Shown: positions 1 through 7,431, numbered from the stretch's first letter. The stretch is 9,397 nt of DNA from Clostridia bacterium (GCA_017522515.1 JAFWZH010000279.1:1-9397); one strand, 5' to 3'. Notes: generated by a model not told the origin, from the letters alone. Program-made: numbers and translations.

Positions 1-702
1 CTGAAATCCACTCTTTACTATCTCTATAAAAAAACTACATCAATCAAAAATAAAACCGATATAAAAACGCTGCTTAATGCTTTTACTGATGTAGAACTAT
101 CTTCAAATTACAAATCTGACTTTGCACAAATTGTTCCAGACAGAAAAACAACTGACTATCAAACTGCATTGCTTTGGAGTAAGATCTTTTTGATGGGTAA
201 GAGCTTTACATCATTCGCTGGTTCAGAGGTCGCTTTTGTTCTGCTATTTCCAATGGAAACATTGTTTGAAAGTTACATAGCTGCACAACTCAAAAAATCC
301 CTTGATAATTCAGAATACATCATATCTACGCAGGATAAAACATATCACTTATTCGATGATCCTAAAAAGTTCCTGATGAAACCTGATATTGTTATTAAAA
401 ATAAAGCATCAGGAAAAGTGTTTATTATGGATACAAAATGGAAACTGCTTTCAGATACCAAGGCAAATTATGGTATTTCACAAGGAGATATGTACCAGAT
501 GTTTGCTTATCAAAAGAAATATACATCCGAGAATGTAACGTTGCTTTATCCGCTTACTGACAAGGTTGTTCAAAACAAAGACATAAACTTTCTTTCATAT
601 GATGGAACTGAAATCAAAATCAGATTCATCGATTTATTTGATCAAAATCATTCTATTGAAATATTATTAAACGAATTAATGACATCTCTGAAATCACAAT
701 AG
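1..702 (+). CDS. mcrC: McrC-family nuclease subunit of a McrBC-type restriction system (5' end outside window)
   Basis: The reading frame is open from base 1 to the TAG at 700-702, giving 233 residues of a protein whose N-terminus lies upstream of the window. An internal ATG at 169 is not the real start, because homologous-looking sequence continues before it. Seen: the segment FPMETLFESYIA (fragment residues about 83-94), typical of McrC just before the nuclease core, then a PD-(D/E)xK nuclease signature with KPD (D129) followed by MDTKWK (D144, K146). In the family, McrC partners with the GTPase McrB, and the complex cuts DNA carrying modified cytosines. McrB would be expected just upstream, outside the window. 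The gene ends in a hairpin terminator about 95 bases downstream and is not part of the hsd operon. I am confident of the family. Activity cannot be judged from a fragment. Confidence 0.87.
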   Translation: MKSTLYYLYKKTTSIKNKTDIKTLLNAFTDVELSSNYKSDFAQIVPDRKTTDYQTALLWSKIFLMGKSFTSFAGSEVAFVLLFPMETLFESYIAAQLKKSLDNSEYIISTQDKTYHLFDDPKKFLMKPDIVIKNKASGKVFIMDTKWKLLSDTKANYGISQGDMYQMFAYQKKYTSENVTLLYPLTDKVVQNKDINFLSYDGTEIKIRFIDLFDQNHSIEILLNELMTSLKSQ

Positions 703-795
703 GAACACGATTTCATAAATGATATTTGTTATTTAAAAATTGCCGTAAGTGATTTTTTGTATTGACATTAAAAGATAGCATATTTACATCTATTT

Positions 796-821
796 GATTG
801 CAGCCCATTTGGGCTGCAATC
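796..821 (+). terminator. Hairpin terminator after mcrC
   Basis: Bases 796-806 (GATTGCAGCCC) pair perfectly with 811-821 around an ATTT loop, an 11-bp stem. The downstream bases are only moderately T-rich (TTACTTT), so it is a plausible but imperfect intrinsic terminator. It lies between the mcrC stop and the hsdR promoter, which suits transcript separation. Confidence 0.7.
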
Positions 822-853
822 TTACTTTAAGACTTTCTATGATAGAAATTCTG

Positions 854-882
854 TTGCATTCTTATTAAATTTATGCTATAAT
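854..882 (+). promoter_or_regulatory. Sigma-A type promoter of the hsd operon
   Basis: A -35 box TTGCAT (854-859) is followed after exactly 17 bp by a perfect TATAAT (877-882). TGC just before it supplies an extended -10 (TGn). The expected transcription start is near 889, about 45 bases before the hsdR ATG. No operator-like inverted repeat is evident over it. Confidence 0.82.
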
Positions 883-920
883 ATAAATTGATAAATTGTA
901 TCTATTTACAAATCGAATAC

Positions 921-926
921 AGGAGG
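921..926 (+). promoter_or_regulatory. Ribosome-binding site fixing the original hsdR start at 934
   Basis: A full AGGAGG sits 7 bases before the ATG at 934. No comparable Shine-Dalgarno sequence precedes the later in-frame TTG at 994. The site therefore marks 934 as the evolved start of hsdR, even though the frame is now stopped at codon 9. Confidence 0.85.
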
Positions 927-933
927 GATCTAT

Positions 934-960
934 ATGACACCGGAACAGAAAGCACGATAA
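934..960 (+). pseudogene. hsdR: Original hsdR start, cut off by an in-frame TAA at codon 9
   Basis: The ATG at 934 opens MTPEQKAR and then meets TAA at 958-960. The same frame continues as QIDAKLIQSGWLVQD straight into the main HsdR frame. From knowledge of the family, HsdR proteins of this type commonly begin with a TPEQKAR-x-QID...GW-VQD segment, so the TAA replaces one residue of the normal N-terminus. A single C-to-T change from CAA (Gln) would explain it, and AAA or GAA are also one base away. There is no homopolymer or short repeat at the site, so this looks like a point nonsense mutation (or a base-call error) and not a slippage switch. Confidence 0.85.
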
Positions 961-993
961 CAAATTGATGCTAAATTAATACAATCAGGCTGG

Positions 994-3672
994 TTGGTTC
1001 AAGATGTAAAACAATTGAATCCTGGAGCTTCTATTGGTGTTGCAGTGCGTGAATTTCCAACAAGCACAGGTCCTGTGGATTATGCGTTATTTGTAGACGG
1101 TAAGCCTGTTGGAGTTGTTGAAGCTAAAAAAAGTGATGCGGCTGAAGATATTACGAGTGTTGAAAGTCAATCCGCTCGATATGCAAATAGTACATTCAAA
1201 TGGATCAAATATGAATATCGTATTCGTTTTGCGTACGAAGCAACGGATAAGCTTACTCGTTTTACTGATTATGATGATGAGAAATTCCGTTCTCGTACTG
1301 TATTTACATTTCATCGTCCTGAAACCCTTGCGGCATTACTTCATCAAAAAGATACTATACGTAACAATATGAAGCATTTTCCTGCATTTGATGAAACAGG
1401 ATTTCGCGATTGTCAGATTAAAGCAATTAAAAAGCTTGATTCTTCTCTTTCTGAGAATAAACCAAGAGCTTTAATTCAAATGGCAACAGGTGCAGGTAAA
1501 ACATTTACTGCAATCACTGCCGCATATCGTATGCTGAAATATGGAAAAATGAAGCGCATACTATTTCTGGTTGATACAAAAGGTTTAGGAGAACAGGCAG
1601 AGCGAGAGTTTCTTGCTTATATGCCCAATGATGATTCTCGGTCTTTTTCGCAGATATATGGTGTACGTCGATTAAAGAATTCATACATACCGTCAGATGT
1701 ACAGATCTGCATCAGTACAATCCAGAGAATGTACTCTATACTGAAAGATGAAGAATTAGACGAATCCACAGAAGAAACATCTATGAATGAGTATGTTACA
1801 GCAGAGAGTAAGGTCCCTAAAGAGGTTGTATATAACGAAAAATATCCGCCGGAATTCTTTGATTGCATCATTGTAGATGAATGTCATCGTTCAATTTATA
1901 ATGTCTGGAATCAAGTGTTGGAATACTTTGATTCTTTCATTATTGGTTTGACTGCAACACCTGACAAGCGGACGTTTGCTTATTTCAACGAAAATATCGT
2001 CAGTGAATATTCCAGAGAGCAGGCAATTATCGACGGAGTTAATGTTGGTGAGGATATTTTTCTTATTGAAACCGATGTCAGCAAAAATGGTGCACACATC
2101 ATGAAACAGCTGATTGAATCACGAAATCGCATGTCAAGAGTTAAACGTTGGAAGCAGCTCGACGAAGACGTAGACTACAAACCAACACAGCTTGACAGGG
2201 ATATCGTCAATCCAAGTCAAATAAGAACTGTTATCCGAACATTTAAGAAGAATTTATACACGTCACTTTTCCCTCATAGAAAAGAAGTACCGAAAACATT
2301 AATATTTGCCAAAACAGATAGTCATGCCGATGACATTATCCAGATTGTCCGTGAAGAATTCGGTGAGGGAAATGCCTTCTGCAAGAAAATTACATACTCT
2401 GCTGAAAAACCTGAAAGTACCCTTGCGGAATTCAGGAACAGTTATAATCCACGAATTGCTGTTACAGTTGATATGATTGCCACAGGTACAGATGTAAAAC
2501 CGATTGAATGTCTGATATTTATGCGTGATGTTCGCAGTAGGAATTATTTTGAACAGATGAAAGGCAGAGGCACACGCACACTTAACAAAGACGATCTGCA
2601 AAAAGTTACACCGTCAGCATCAGAAAACAAAGACCACTTTGTTATTGTCGACGCTGTGGGCGTTACTAAATCCAAGAAAACTGAAACAAGAACGCTTGAA
2701 CGCAAGCCTACAGTATCCATGAAAGAGCTTATGTTGAATGTAGCTCTTGGTGCAAAGGATGAAGATACTCTTACATCACTTGCGAATCGTCTTGTTCGCC
2801 TTAATAGTCAAATGACACAATCTGAACGCAAGACTTTTGAAAAGGAAGTCGGAACATCCGCAGGAAAACTTGCCGAAAATCTGCTGAATGTATTTGATGA
2901 AGATGTTGTAACTGCAAAAGCAATGCAAGAATTTCAGACAGATAATCCCAATGAAGAACAGCACAAGTCAGCTGCAAAAATGCTTGCTGATGAAGCCTGC
3001 AAGCCATTTTATAAGCCTGATATCCGGGATTTTATTGAAAGCATCCGCCGCAGTCATGAGCAGATTATCGACAATATAAACCTCGATTCTGTGCTGTTTG
3101 CAGGTTTTGATAAAGAACAGGAAAAGAATGTTGACAGGGTTTTGAATACATTCCACGACTTCATTGAGGAAAACAAAAACGAAATTATCGCTCTGCGGAT
3201 TATCTATAACGAAAGCTACAAAAATCGTCCTATGGCGATTGAAGAGTTGAAAAAGCTTTATGAGAAGCTGAAAAGCAAAGGCATTACAATTGAACGTCTT
3301 TGGGATTGTTATGCTATAAAAATGCCCAATAAGGTTAAACGTGGCACAATGGCACAGCTGTCAGACCTTATTTCAATAATTCGCTTTGAAATGGGTTATG
3401 CTGATAACCTGCAGCCGTTTGCGGATAAGGTCAATTATAACTTCATGCAGTGGACGCTCCGCAGAAATGCTGGTGCTGTGCATTTTACGGAAGAACAAAT
3501 GGAATGGCTGCGACTGATTAAGGAACATATCATTGTTTCCCTGAGTATTGAACCCTCCGACCTCGACCTTAACCCCTTTGATCATAAGGGCGGTCTTGGA
3601 CGATTTTATGAGGTTTTCGGGGATAACTATGAAGAAATTTTAAATGAATTGAATGAGGTATTAGTAGCGTAA
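994..3672 (+). CDS. hsdR: Type I restriction enzyme R subunit (HsdR), N-terminus severed by a stop codon
   Basis: This is the DNA translocase and endonuclease subunit of a type I restriction-modification complex. The longest uninterrupted frame starts at a TTG (994) with no good RBS. The true start is probably ATG 934, but TAA at 958 intervenes, which would cost 20 residues. Numbering from 994: the nuclease motif has D29 and EAK (43-45); Q-motif glutamine at 141; Walker A MATGAGKT (163-170); DECH box at 295-298; GLTATP from 318; motif VI QMKGRGTR (521-528). The C-terminal third looks like the EcoEI-type R-subunit tail. At 892 residues (912 positions from 934) it has near-normal length, with no further stops. 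It is first in a five-gene operon, and the next gene begins 11 bases after its TAA. A reduced amount of protein could come from re-initiation after the 8-codon fragment. Otherwise restriction is lost. Family assignment is very secure, but functional status is uncertain. Confidence 0.93.
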   Translation: MVQDVKQLNPGASIGVAVREFPTSTGPVDYALFVDGKPVGVVEAKKSDAAEDITSVESQSARYANSTFKWIKYEYRIRFAYEATDKLTRFTDYDDEKFRSRTVFTFHRPETLAALLHQKDTIRNNMKHFPAFDETGFRDCQIKAIKKLDSSLSENKPRALIQMATGAGKTFTAITAAYRMLKYGKMKRILFLVDTKGLGEQAEREFLAYMPNDDSRSFSQIYGVRRLKNSYIPSDVQICISTIQRMYSILKDEELDESTEETSMNEYVTAESKVPKEVVYNEKYPPEFFDCIIVDECHRSIYNVWNQVLEYFDSFIIGLTATPDKRTFAYFNENIVSEYSREQAIIDGVNVGEDIFLIETDVSKNGAHIMKQLIESRNRMSRVKRWKQLDEDVDYKPTQLDRDIVNPSQIRTVIRTFKKNLYTSLFPHRKEVPKTLIFAKTDSHADDIIQIVREEFGEGNAFCKKITYSAEKPESTLAEFRNSYNPRIAVTVDMIATGTDVKPIECLIFMRDVRSRNYFEQMKGRGTRTLNKDDLQKVTPSASENKDHFVIVDAVGVTKSKKTETRTLERKPTVSMKELMLNVALGAKDEDTLTSLANRLVRLNSQMTQSERKTFEKEVGTSAGKLAENLLNVFDEDVVTAKAMQEFQTDNPNEEQHKSAAKMLADEACKPFYKPDIRDFIESIRRSHEQIIDNINLDSVLFAGFDKEQEKNVDRVLNTFHDFIEENKNEIIALRIIYNESYKNRPMAIEELKKLYEKLKSKGITIERLWDCYAIKMPNKVKRGTMAQLSDLISIIRFEMGYADNLQPFADKVNYNFMQWTLRRNAGAVHFTEEQMEWLRLIKEHIIVSLSIEPSDLDLNPFDHKGGLGRFYEVFGDNYEEILNELNEVLVA

Positions 3673-3682
3673 AGGAGAAAAT

Positions 3683-4045
3683 ATGAGCTTTTATGAAGGA
3701 ATAAAAGACGCTATCGGATTAGCACAAAAAGCTGATAATATTGAATTATATAAACAGCTTCTCGATTTGGGTGCACAGGCTTTAGAGTTGCAGGCTGAAA
3801 TTGCAAGACTTACGGCTGAAAATGAGGAATTAAGAAAAGTAAAAGATATTGAAAGCGATATAGAATATTACGTTGATGCTTTTGTTACAAGAAAATCCGA
3901 TGAAAAGCCGATAAAGTATTGTGCAGCTTGTTGGGTAGATAAGAAAAAGCTAGTTCCGCTTCAAGATATGGAATGGGAAAACTATGATTGCCCACTGTGT
4001 AAAACTCGGGTAATTGATATGAGAACGTGGGAACATAGAAAATAA
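3683..4045 (+). CDS. Small coiled-coil/zinc-ribbon protein of unknown function
   Basis: The protein is 120 residues, with AAGGAG (3672-3677) 5 bases before the ATG and overlapping the hsdR stop. Residues about 15-55 are a charged, leucine-rich helix (QALELQAEIARLTAENEEL) likely to form a coiled coil. The C-terminal half has two CxxC pairs (C80/C83 and C103/C106), spaced like a zinc ribbon, and the first pair sits in YCAACW. No signal peptide or membrane segment is seen. I recall small proteins of this general layout near mobile or phage-derived genes, but no function is known to me. Its position between hsdR and hsdS suggests co-expression with the restriction system. Possible roles include DNA binding or a protein bridge, both purely inferred. 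Confidence 0.8.
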   Translation: MSFYEGIKDAIGLAQKADNIELYKQLLDLGAQALELQAEIARLTAENEELRKVKDIESDIEYYVDAFVTRKSDEKPIKYCAACWVDKKKLVPLQDMEWENYDCPLCKTRVIDMRTWEHRK

Positions 4046-4050
4046 CATTT

Positions 4051-4056
4051 AGGAGG
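4051..4056 (+). promoter_or_regulatory. Ribosome-binding site that decides the TTG start of hsdS
   Basis: AGGAGG ends 6 bases before TTG 4063. The protein begins MSWTKYELGDLL, as expected for the first recognition domain of an HsdS. No ATG is available nearby in frame, so the TTG start is well supported. Confidence 0.8.
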
Positions 4057-4062
4057 ATTCAA

Positions 4063-5175
4063 TTGAGTTGGACTAAATACGAACTTGGGGATTTGCTTTC
4101 ATACGAACAACCGACACCATATATAGTAGAATCAACTGAATACAATGATAACTATAAAACACCTGTGCTTACAGCAGGAAAAACTTTCATTCTTGGTTAT
4201 ACAAATGAGGAAACAGGTGTTTATGATGCTTTGCCGGTTATCATCTTTGACGATTTTACAACCGCAAGTCGTTATGTAAATTTCAAGTTTAAGGTAAAAT
4301 CTTCTGCAATGAAGATACTGACACCAAATACAAAGTTGGTATTACCGAAGTATATCTATTACAGAATGCAGATTATTCCATTTGACAGTAGTACACATAA
4401 ACGATACTGGATTCAGAAATATTCTAAAATCAAAGTGTCTATCCCCCCACTCCCCGAACAAGAACGCATTGTCGCCCGTATTGAGGAGCTGTTCTCCGAA
4501 CTGGATAAGGCTATAGAAACGCTGAAAAAGACAAAAGCACAGCTTGCAGTTTATCGGCAGGCGGTACTGAAAGAGGCGTTTGGAAAAGTTGAAAATACAA
4601 TCTGGTTAGGAGAAATAATTGATTCTCGTCTTGGTAAAATGCTTGATAAAACTAAAAATGTTGGTACACCAAGACAATATCTGCGAAATACCAATGTACG
4701 TTGGTTCTCATTTGATTTATCTGATTTACTAGAAATGAAGATTGAAGATGATGAAATAGAAAAATACTCGGTAGACAAAGGCGACCTTGTAATATGTGAA
4801 GGTGGGGAACCTGGACGATGTGCTGTTTGGGAAAAAGACTATACATTTTTTTATCAAAAAGCATTACATAGAGTGCGTTTTACAGACGGTTCTAACCCCA
4901 AATTTTATATGTACTATCTCTGGTTTTCAGCTCAAACAGGTCAATTAGCAAAATATTTTACTGGTACAGGTATAAAACATCTGACAGGTCAATCACTAAA
5001 TAAAGTTACTGTTCCTACGGCACTCAAAAGTTTTCAAGATAAAATAGTATCAGAAATCGAATCCCGTCTTTCCGTCTGCGACAGCATAGAGAAAACCATT
5101 GACACCGCATTGCAGGAATCCGAGGCTATGCGGCAGAGTATTTTGAAAAAAGCGTTTGAGGGAGGGTTTATATGA
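4063..5175 (+). CDS. hsdS: Type I restriction-modification specificity subunit (HsdS)
   Basis: This subunit recognises the bipartite DNA target for both methylation and restriction, and pairs with HsdM. The 370 residues have the complete classical layout. Target-recognition domain 1 covers about 3-126 (YEQPTPYIV, then FDDFTT). A central conserved helical spacer follows at 127-175 (PPLPEQERIVARIEELF to LKEAFGK). Target-recognition domain 2 covers about 176-314 (CEGGEPGR, YFTGTGIKHLTG). A distal spacer at 315-370 ends in ILKKAFEGGFI. Both spacers finish with a similar I/VLK-AF motif, the usual internal pseudo-repeat. The TTG start has a strong RBS. Its TGA overlaps the next ATG (ATGA), so translation is likely coupled. 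The target sequence cannot be predicted here. No second hsdS, recombinase or inverted hsdS copy is in the window, so there is no visible shuffling system. Confidence 0.93.
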   Translation: MSWTKYELGDLLSYEQPTPYIVESTEYNDNYKTPVLTAGKTFILGYTNEETGVYDALPVIIFDDFTTASRYVNFKFKVKSSAMKILTPNTKLVLPKYIYYRMQIIPFDSSTHKRYWIQKYSKIKVSIPPLPEQERIVARIEELFSELDKAIETLKKTKAQLAVYRQAVLKEAFGKVENTIWLGEIIDSRLGKMLDKTKNVGTPRQYLRNTNVRWFSFDLSDLLEMKIEDDEIEKYSVDKGDLVICEGGEPGRCAVWEKDYTFFYQKALHRVRFTDGSNPKFYMYYLWFSAQTGQLAKYFTGTGIKHLTGQSLNKVTVPTALKSFQDKIVSEIESRLSVCDSIEKTIDTALQESEAMRQSILKKAFEGGFI

Positions 5176-5882
5176 GAGAATATAAAGAATGTTACATAGC
5201 AGTGCTGGATCTTTTAGGATTTAAGGCTGCACTTAAAAAATATGATTGTAATACAATAGCAACCATTTTTGATGAAATTAATGAAGAATATACAATATCA
5301 TATAATGAAACGAGAGAGCCAATAGTAAATAAAGAAGATATACATATAAAGGTAATGTCTGATTCAGTTTGTATTTATATAGAATCACGCACAGAAAATG
5401 CTTTGCCTGCATTAATTGCAACTTGTGATTATTTCCAAATTCGTATGCTACGTTTAAAAGAACCCATGCTTTCAAGAGGTGCAATTGTAAAAGGAAAATT
5501 ATATCATAATAATGATGTCCTGTTTGGCGAAGGATTTGTAAAAGCATATTATATGCAAGAAAATGAAGCTATATATCCACGTGTTATTATAGAAAAAAAT
5601 ATTATTGAAGGATTTAAAACTAATAATAACGCTGATCAAAGATATATCGATTTACTATTGACAAAAGATTTTGACGGCTACTATTTTTCAGATTATTTGT
5701 CATTATTTTATTGCTTAAATCATGAACAGGAATCGTGGAAAAATTTTATTAAATACGTAATCGCAAAAAAAGAAAACGAAGAAAATGGGCGAGCAAGAGC
5801 TAAATATTCATATATTACTGAAAGTTTGCCACGAATAAAGAAAAGATTTTTTCAATACATCGAGGAGAATAACAATGTCTGA
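5172..5882 (+). CDS. Uncharacterised protein with nucleotide-cyclase-like motifs, embedded between hsdS and hsdM
   Basis: The product is 236 residues, soluble, with no signal peptide or membrane segment. Seen: YIAVLDLLGF (D13), IKVMSDSVCIY (D64), RGAIVKG (102-108) and FGEGFVKAYYMQE (118-130), then YPRVII. The spacing and order resemble class III adenylate/guanylate cyclase domains: a first metal aspartate in an F-x-D-I-x-G-F motif, a second about 45-50 residues later, then a glycine-bearing strand and a G-D-x-V-N-x-A-x-R segment. In the last segment the catalytic Asn and Arg positions appear to be Lys124 and Met128, so cyclase activity is doubtful. It may be a diverged or non-cyclase palm-fold protein. 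I recall similar hypothetical proteins in bacteria but no established function. The gene overlaps hsdS by 4 bases (ATGA, with GGAGGG upstream) and hsdM by 8 bases, so it is co-translated with the modification genes. It is about 25-27% GC in sampled rows, far below hsdM. Confidence 0.85.
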   Translation: MREYKECYIAVLDLLGFKAALKKYDCNTIATIFDEINEEYTISYNETREPIVNKEDIHIKVMSDSVCIYIESRTENALPALIATCDYFQIRMLRLKEPMLSRGAIVKGKLYHNNDVLFGEGFVKAYYMQENEAIYPRVIIEKNIIEGFKTNNNADQRYIDLLLTKDFDGYYFSDYLSLFYCLNHEQESWKNFIKYVIAKKENEENGRARAKYSYITESLPRIKKRFFQYIEENNNV

Positions 5883-7350
5883 ACAAACCACAACAATAAT
5901 ATCAAAAGTCTGGGGAATGTGCGGCCCTCTCCGTGATGACGGCGTTTCCTACGGCGATTATCTTGAACAGCTTACATATCTGATATTTCTGAAAATGTCA
6001 GACGAGTACGCTAAGCCGCCATATAAGCGAAAAACAGGAATTCCCGAGGGCTACAGCTGGAGTGATATGAACACTCTGAAAGGTGCTGAACTGGAAACTA
6101 AGTATAAAGAAATACTTGAAAATCTTTCCGAACAGGGTGGAATTCTCAGTAAAATCTTTAAAGGTGCAACCAATAAAATCAGCAATGCCGCAATTCTCAG
6201 CCGCATTGTTGCCATGATTGATAAGGAGAAATGGGTTTCTATGTCCTCTGATGTCAAGGGTGAGATTTACGAAGGCTTGCTGCAGAAAAACGCTGAGGAT
6301 ATCAAAAGCGGTGCCGGACAGTACTTCACTCCCCGTCCGCTGATTAAAACAATGGTGAAATGCATTCGTCCTGAACCAATGAAAACTATTGTTGATCCTT
6401 GCTGTGGAAGCGGTGGTTTTCTGCTTGCGGCACAGGATTTCATTGCAAATACATACACTCTTGACCGTGAGCAAAAAGAGTTTATGAAAGCGGAAGCATT
6501 CCGTGGAAATGAACTTGTTGCAACTACATTCAAGCTTTGTCTGATGAATCTGTATTTGCATAATATCGGCGATATTTACGGAAATATTCCTGTTACTCTC
6601 GGAGATGCTCTACTTATGGATTCGGGAGAACGTTATGATTATGTGCTGACAAATCCGCCGTTTGGCAAGAAATCTTCAATCACTTTTACGAATGAAGAAG
6701 GCGAACAAGAAGATGAGGATTTAGTATACAACCGCCAGGATTTCTGGACAACCAGTTCCAACAAGCAACTGAATTTTGTACAGCATATCAATACAATTTT
6801 GAAAGCTACAGGAAAAGCAGCTGTTGTTGTACCTGATAATGTTCTTTTTGAGGGCGGAGCAGGCGAAATTGTACGTCAAAAGCTGCTGGAAACAACAGAT
6901 TTACATACGATTCTTCGCTTGCCTACAGGTATTTTCTACAAACCAGGCGTTAAGGCGAATGTTATTTTCTTTGATAAGCGCCCTGCAAGCCCTGATATTC
7001 AGACAAAAGAGGTATGGGTATATGATTTCCGAACAAACGTACATTTTACTTTAAAGAAAAATCCAATGACAGAAGCGGATTTGGTTGATTTCATTAAGTG
7101 CTATCATCCGGATAATCGTTACAACCGCTATGAAACATGGTCAGAAGAAACCCCTGAGGGACGCTTCCGTCGCTTCTCCATTGATGAAATTATGCAGAGA
7201 GATAAGCTGAGTCTGGATATTTTCTGGCTCAAGGACAAGTCACTTGCAGATTTAGAACATCTGCCGCCTGCTGATGAACTTGCAGATGATATTATCGAGA
7301 ATCTGCAAAGTGCGTTAGAGAGTTTTAAAGAATTAAAATTAAAATTATAA
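5875..7350 (+). CDS. hsdM: Type I restriction-modification DNA methyltransferase subunit (HsdM)
   Basis: This subunit transfers a methyl group from S-adenosylmethionine to N6 of adenine in the target chosen by HsdS. Its 491 residues are a normal full length. The N-terminal helical HsdM domain (about 10-140) is followed by GAGQYFTPRPLI, the SAM-binding motif DPCCGSGGF (174-182) and the catalytic NPPF (from N260), as expected for gamma-class N6-adenine methyltransferases. All key residues are present. GAGGAG at 5862-5867 lies 7 bases before the ATG. The start lies inside the end of the preceding gene, which suggests translational coupling. HsdM is the last gene of the operon, and a hairpin terminator follows 10 bases after the stop. 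The R-x-S-x-M order is unusual, since M normally precedes S. With the hsdR lesion upstream, this gene and hsdS could still act as a stand-alone methyltransferase. Confidence 0.96.
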   Translation: MSEQTTTIISKVWGMCGPLRDDGVSYGDYLEQLTYLIFLKMSDEYAKPPYKRKTGIPEGYSWSDMNTLKGAELETKYKEILENLSEQGGILSKIFKGATNKISNAAILSRIVAMIDKEKWVSMSSDVKGEIYEGLLQKNAEDIKSGAGQYFTPRPLIKTMVKCIRPEPMKTIVDPCCGSGGFLLAAQDFIANTYTLDREQKEFMKAEAFRGNELVATTFKLCLMNLYLHNIGDIYGNIPVTLGDALLMDSGERYDYVLTNPPFGKKSSITFTNEEGEQEDEDLVYNRQDFWTTSSNKQLNFVQHINTILKATGKAAVVVPDNVLFEGGAGEIVRQKLLETTDLHTILRLPTGIFYKPGVKANVIFFDKRPASPDIQTKEVWVYDFRTNVHFTLKKNPMTEADLVDFIKCYHPDNRYNRYETWSEETPEGRFRRFSIDEIMQRDKLSLDIFWLKDKSLADLEHLPPADELADDIIENLQSALESFKELKLKL

Positions 7351-7360
7351 CACTAAGATC

Positions 7361-7382
7361 AAGCAGTCCTTCGGGACTGCTT
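7361..7382 (+). terminator. Terminator of the hsd operon (UUCG tetraloop)
   Basis: AAGCAGTCC (7361-7369) pairs perfectly with GGACTGCTT (7374-7382) around a TTCG loop closed by C-G, the very stable cUUCGg tetraloop. The following bases are T-rich (TTACATTTTC). It separates the hsd operon from the two-component genes. Confidence 0.85.
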
Positions 7383-7431
7383 ACATTTTCTATCAACAGA
7401 TTTTTGTTTTGCAATAGTAGTTCAATACACC

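Noticed and set aside
169..702. A complete 177-residue protein starting at ATG 169
   Set aside because: The frame is open back to base 1 with McrC-like sequence, and no RBS precedes 169, so it is the 3' part of a larger gene.
762..790. TTGACA at 762-767 as a second promoter
   Set aside because: The base run 17 bp downstream (TACATC) is a poor -10, and transcription would start in the terminator hairpin.
934..960. The 8-codon frame MTPEQKAR read as a regulatory leader peptide of hsdR
   Set aside because: Its sequence is the expected HsdR N-terminus and the same frame continues as HsdR after the stop, so a nonsense mutation explains it better than a leader.
4443..4448. Run of six C at the recognition-domain/spacer junction of hsdS as a phase-variable tract
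   Set aside because: It is short, encodes the conserved Pro-Pro of PPLPEQ, and is in frame. Phase-variable tracts are normally longer.
4846..4852. Run of seven T inside the second recognition domain of hsdS as a slippage site
   Set aside because: The frame is intact and the run fits the ordinary AT-rich codon use (Phe-Phe-Tyr).
5998..6561. A 187-codon open frame on the - strand
   Set aside because: It lies wholly inside hsdM, whose motifs are intact, has no RBS or recognisable domain, and is a shadow of the coding strand.
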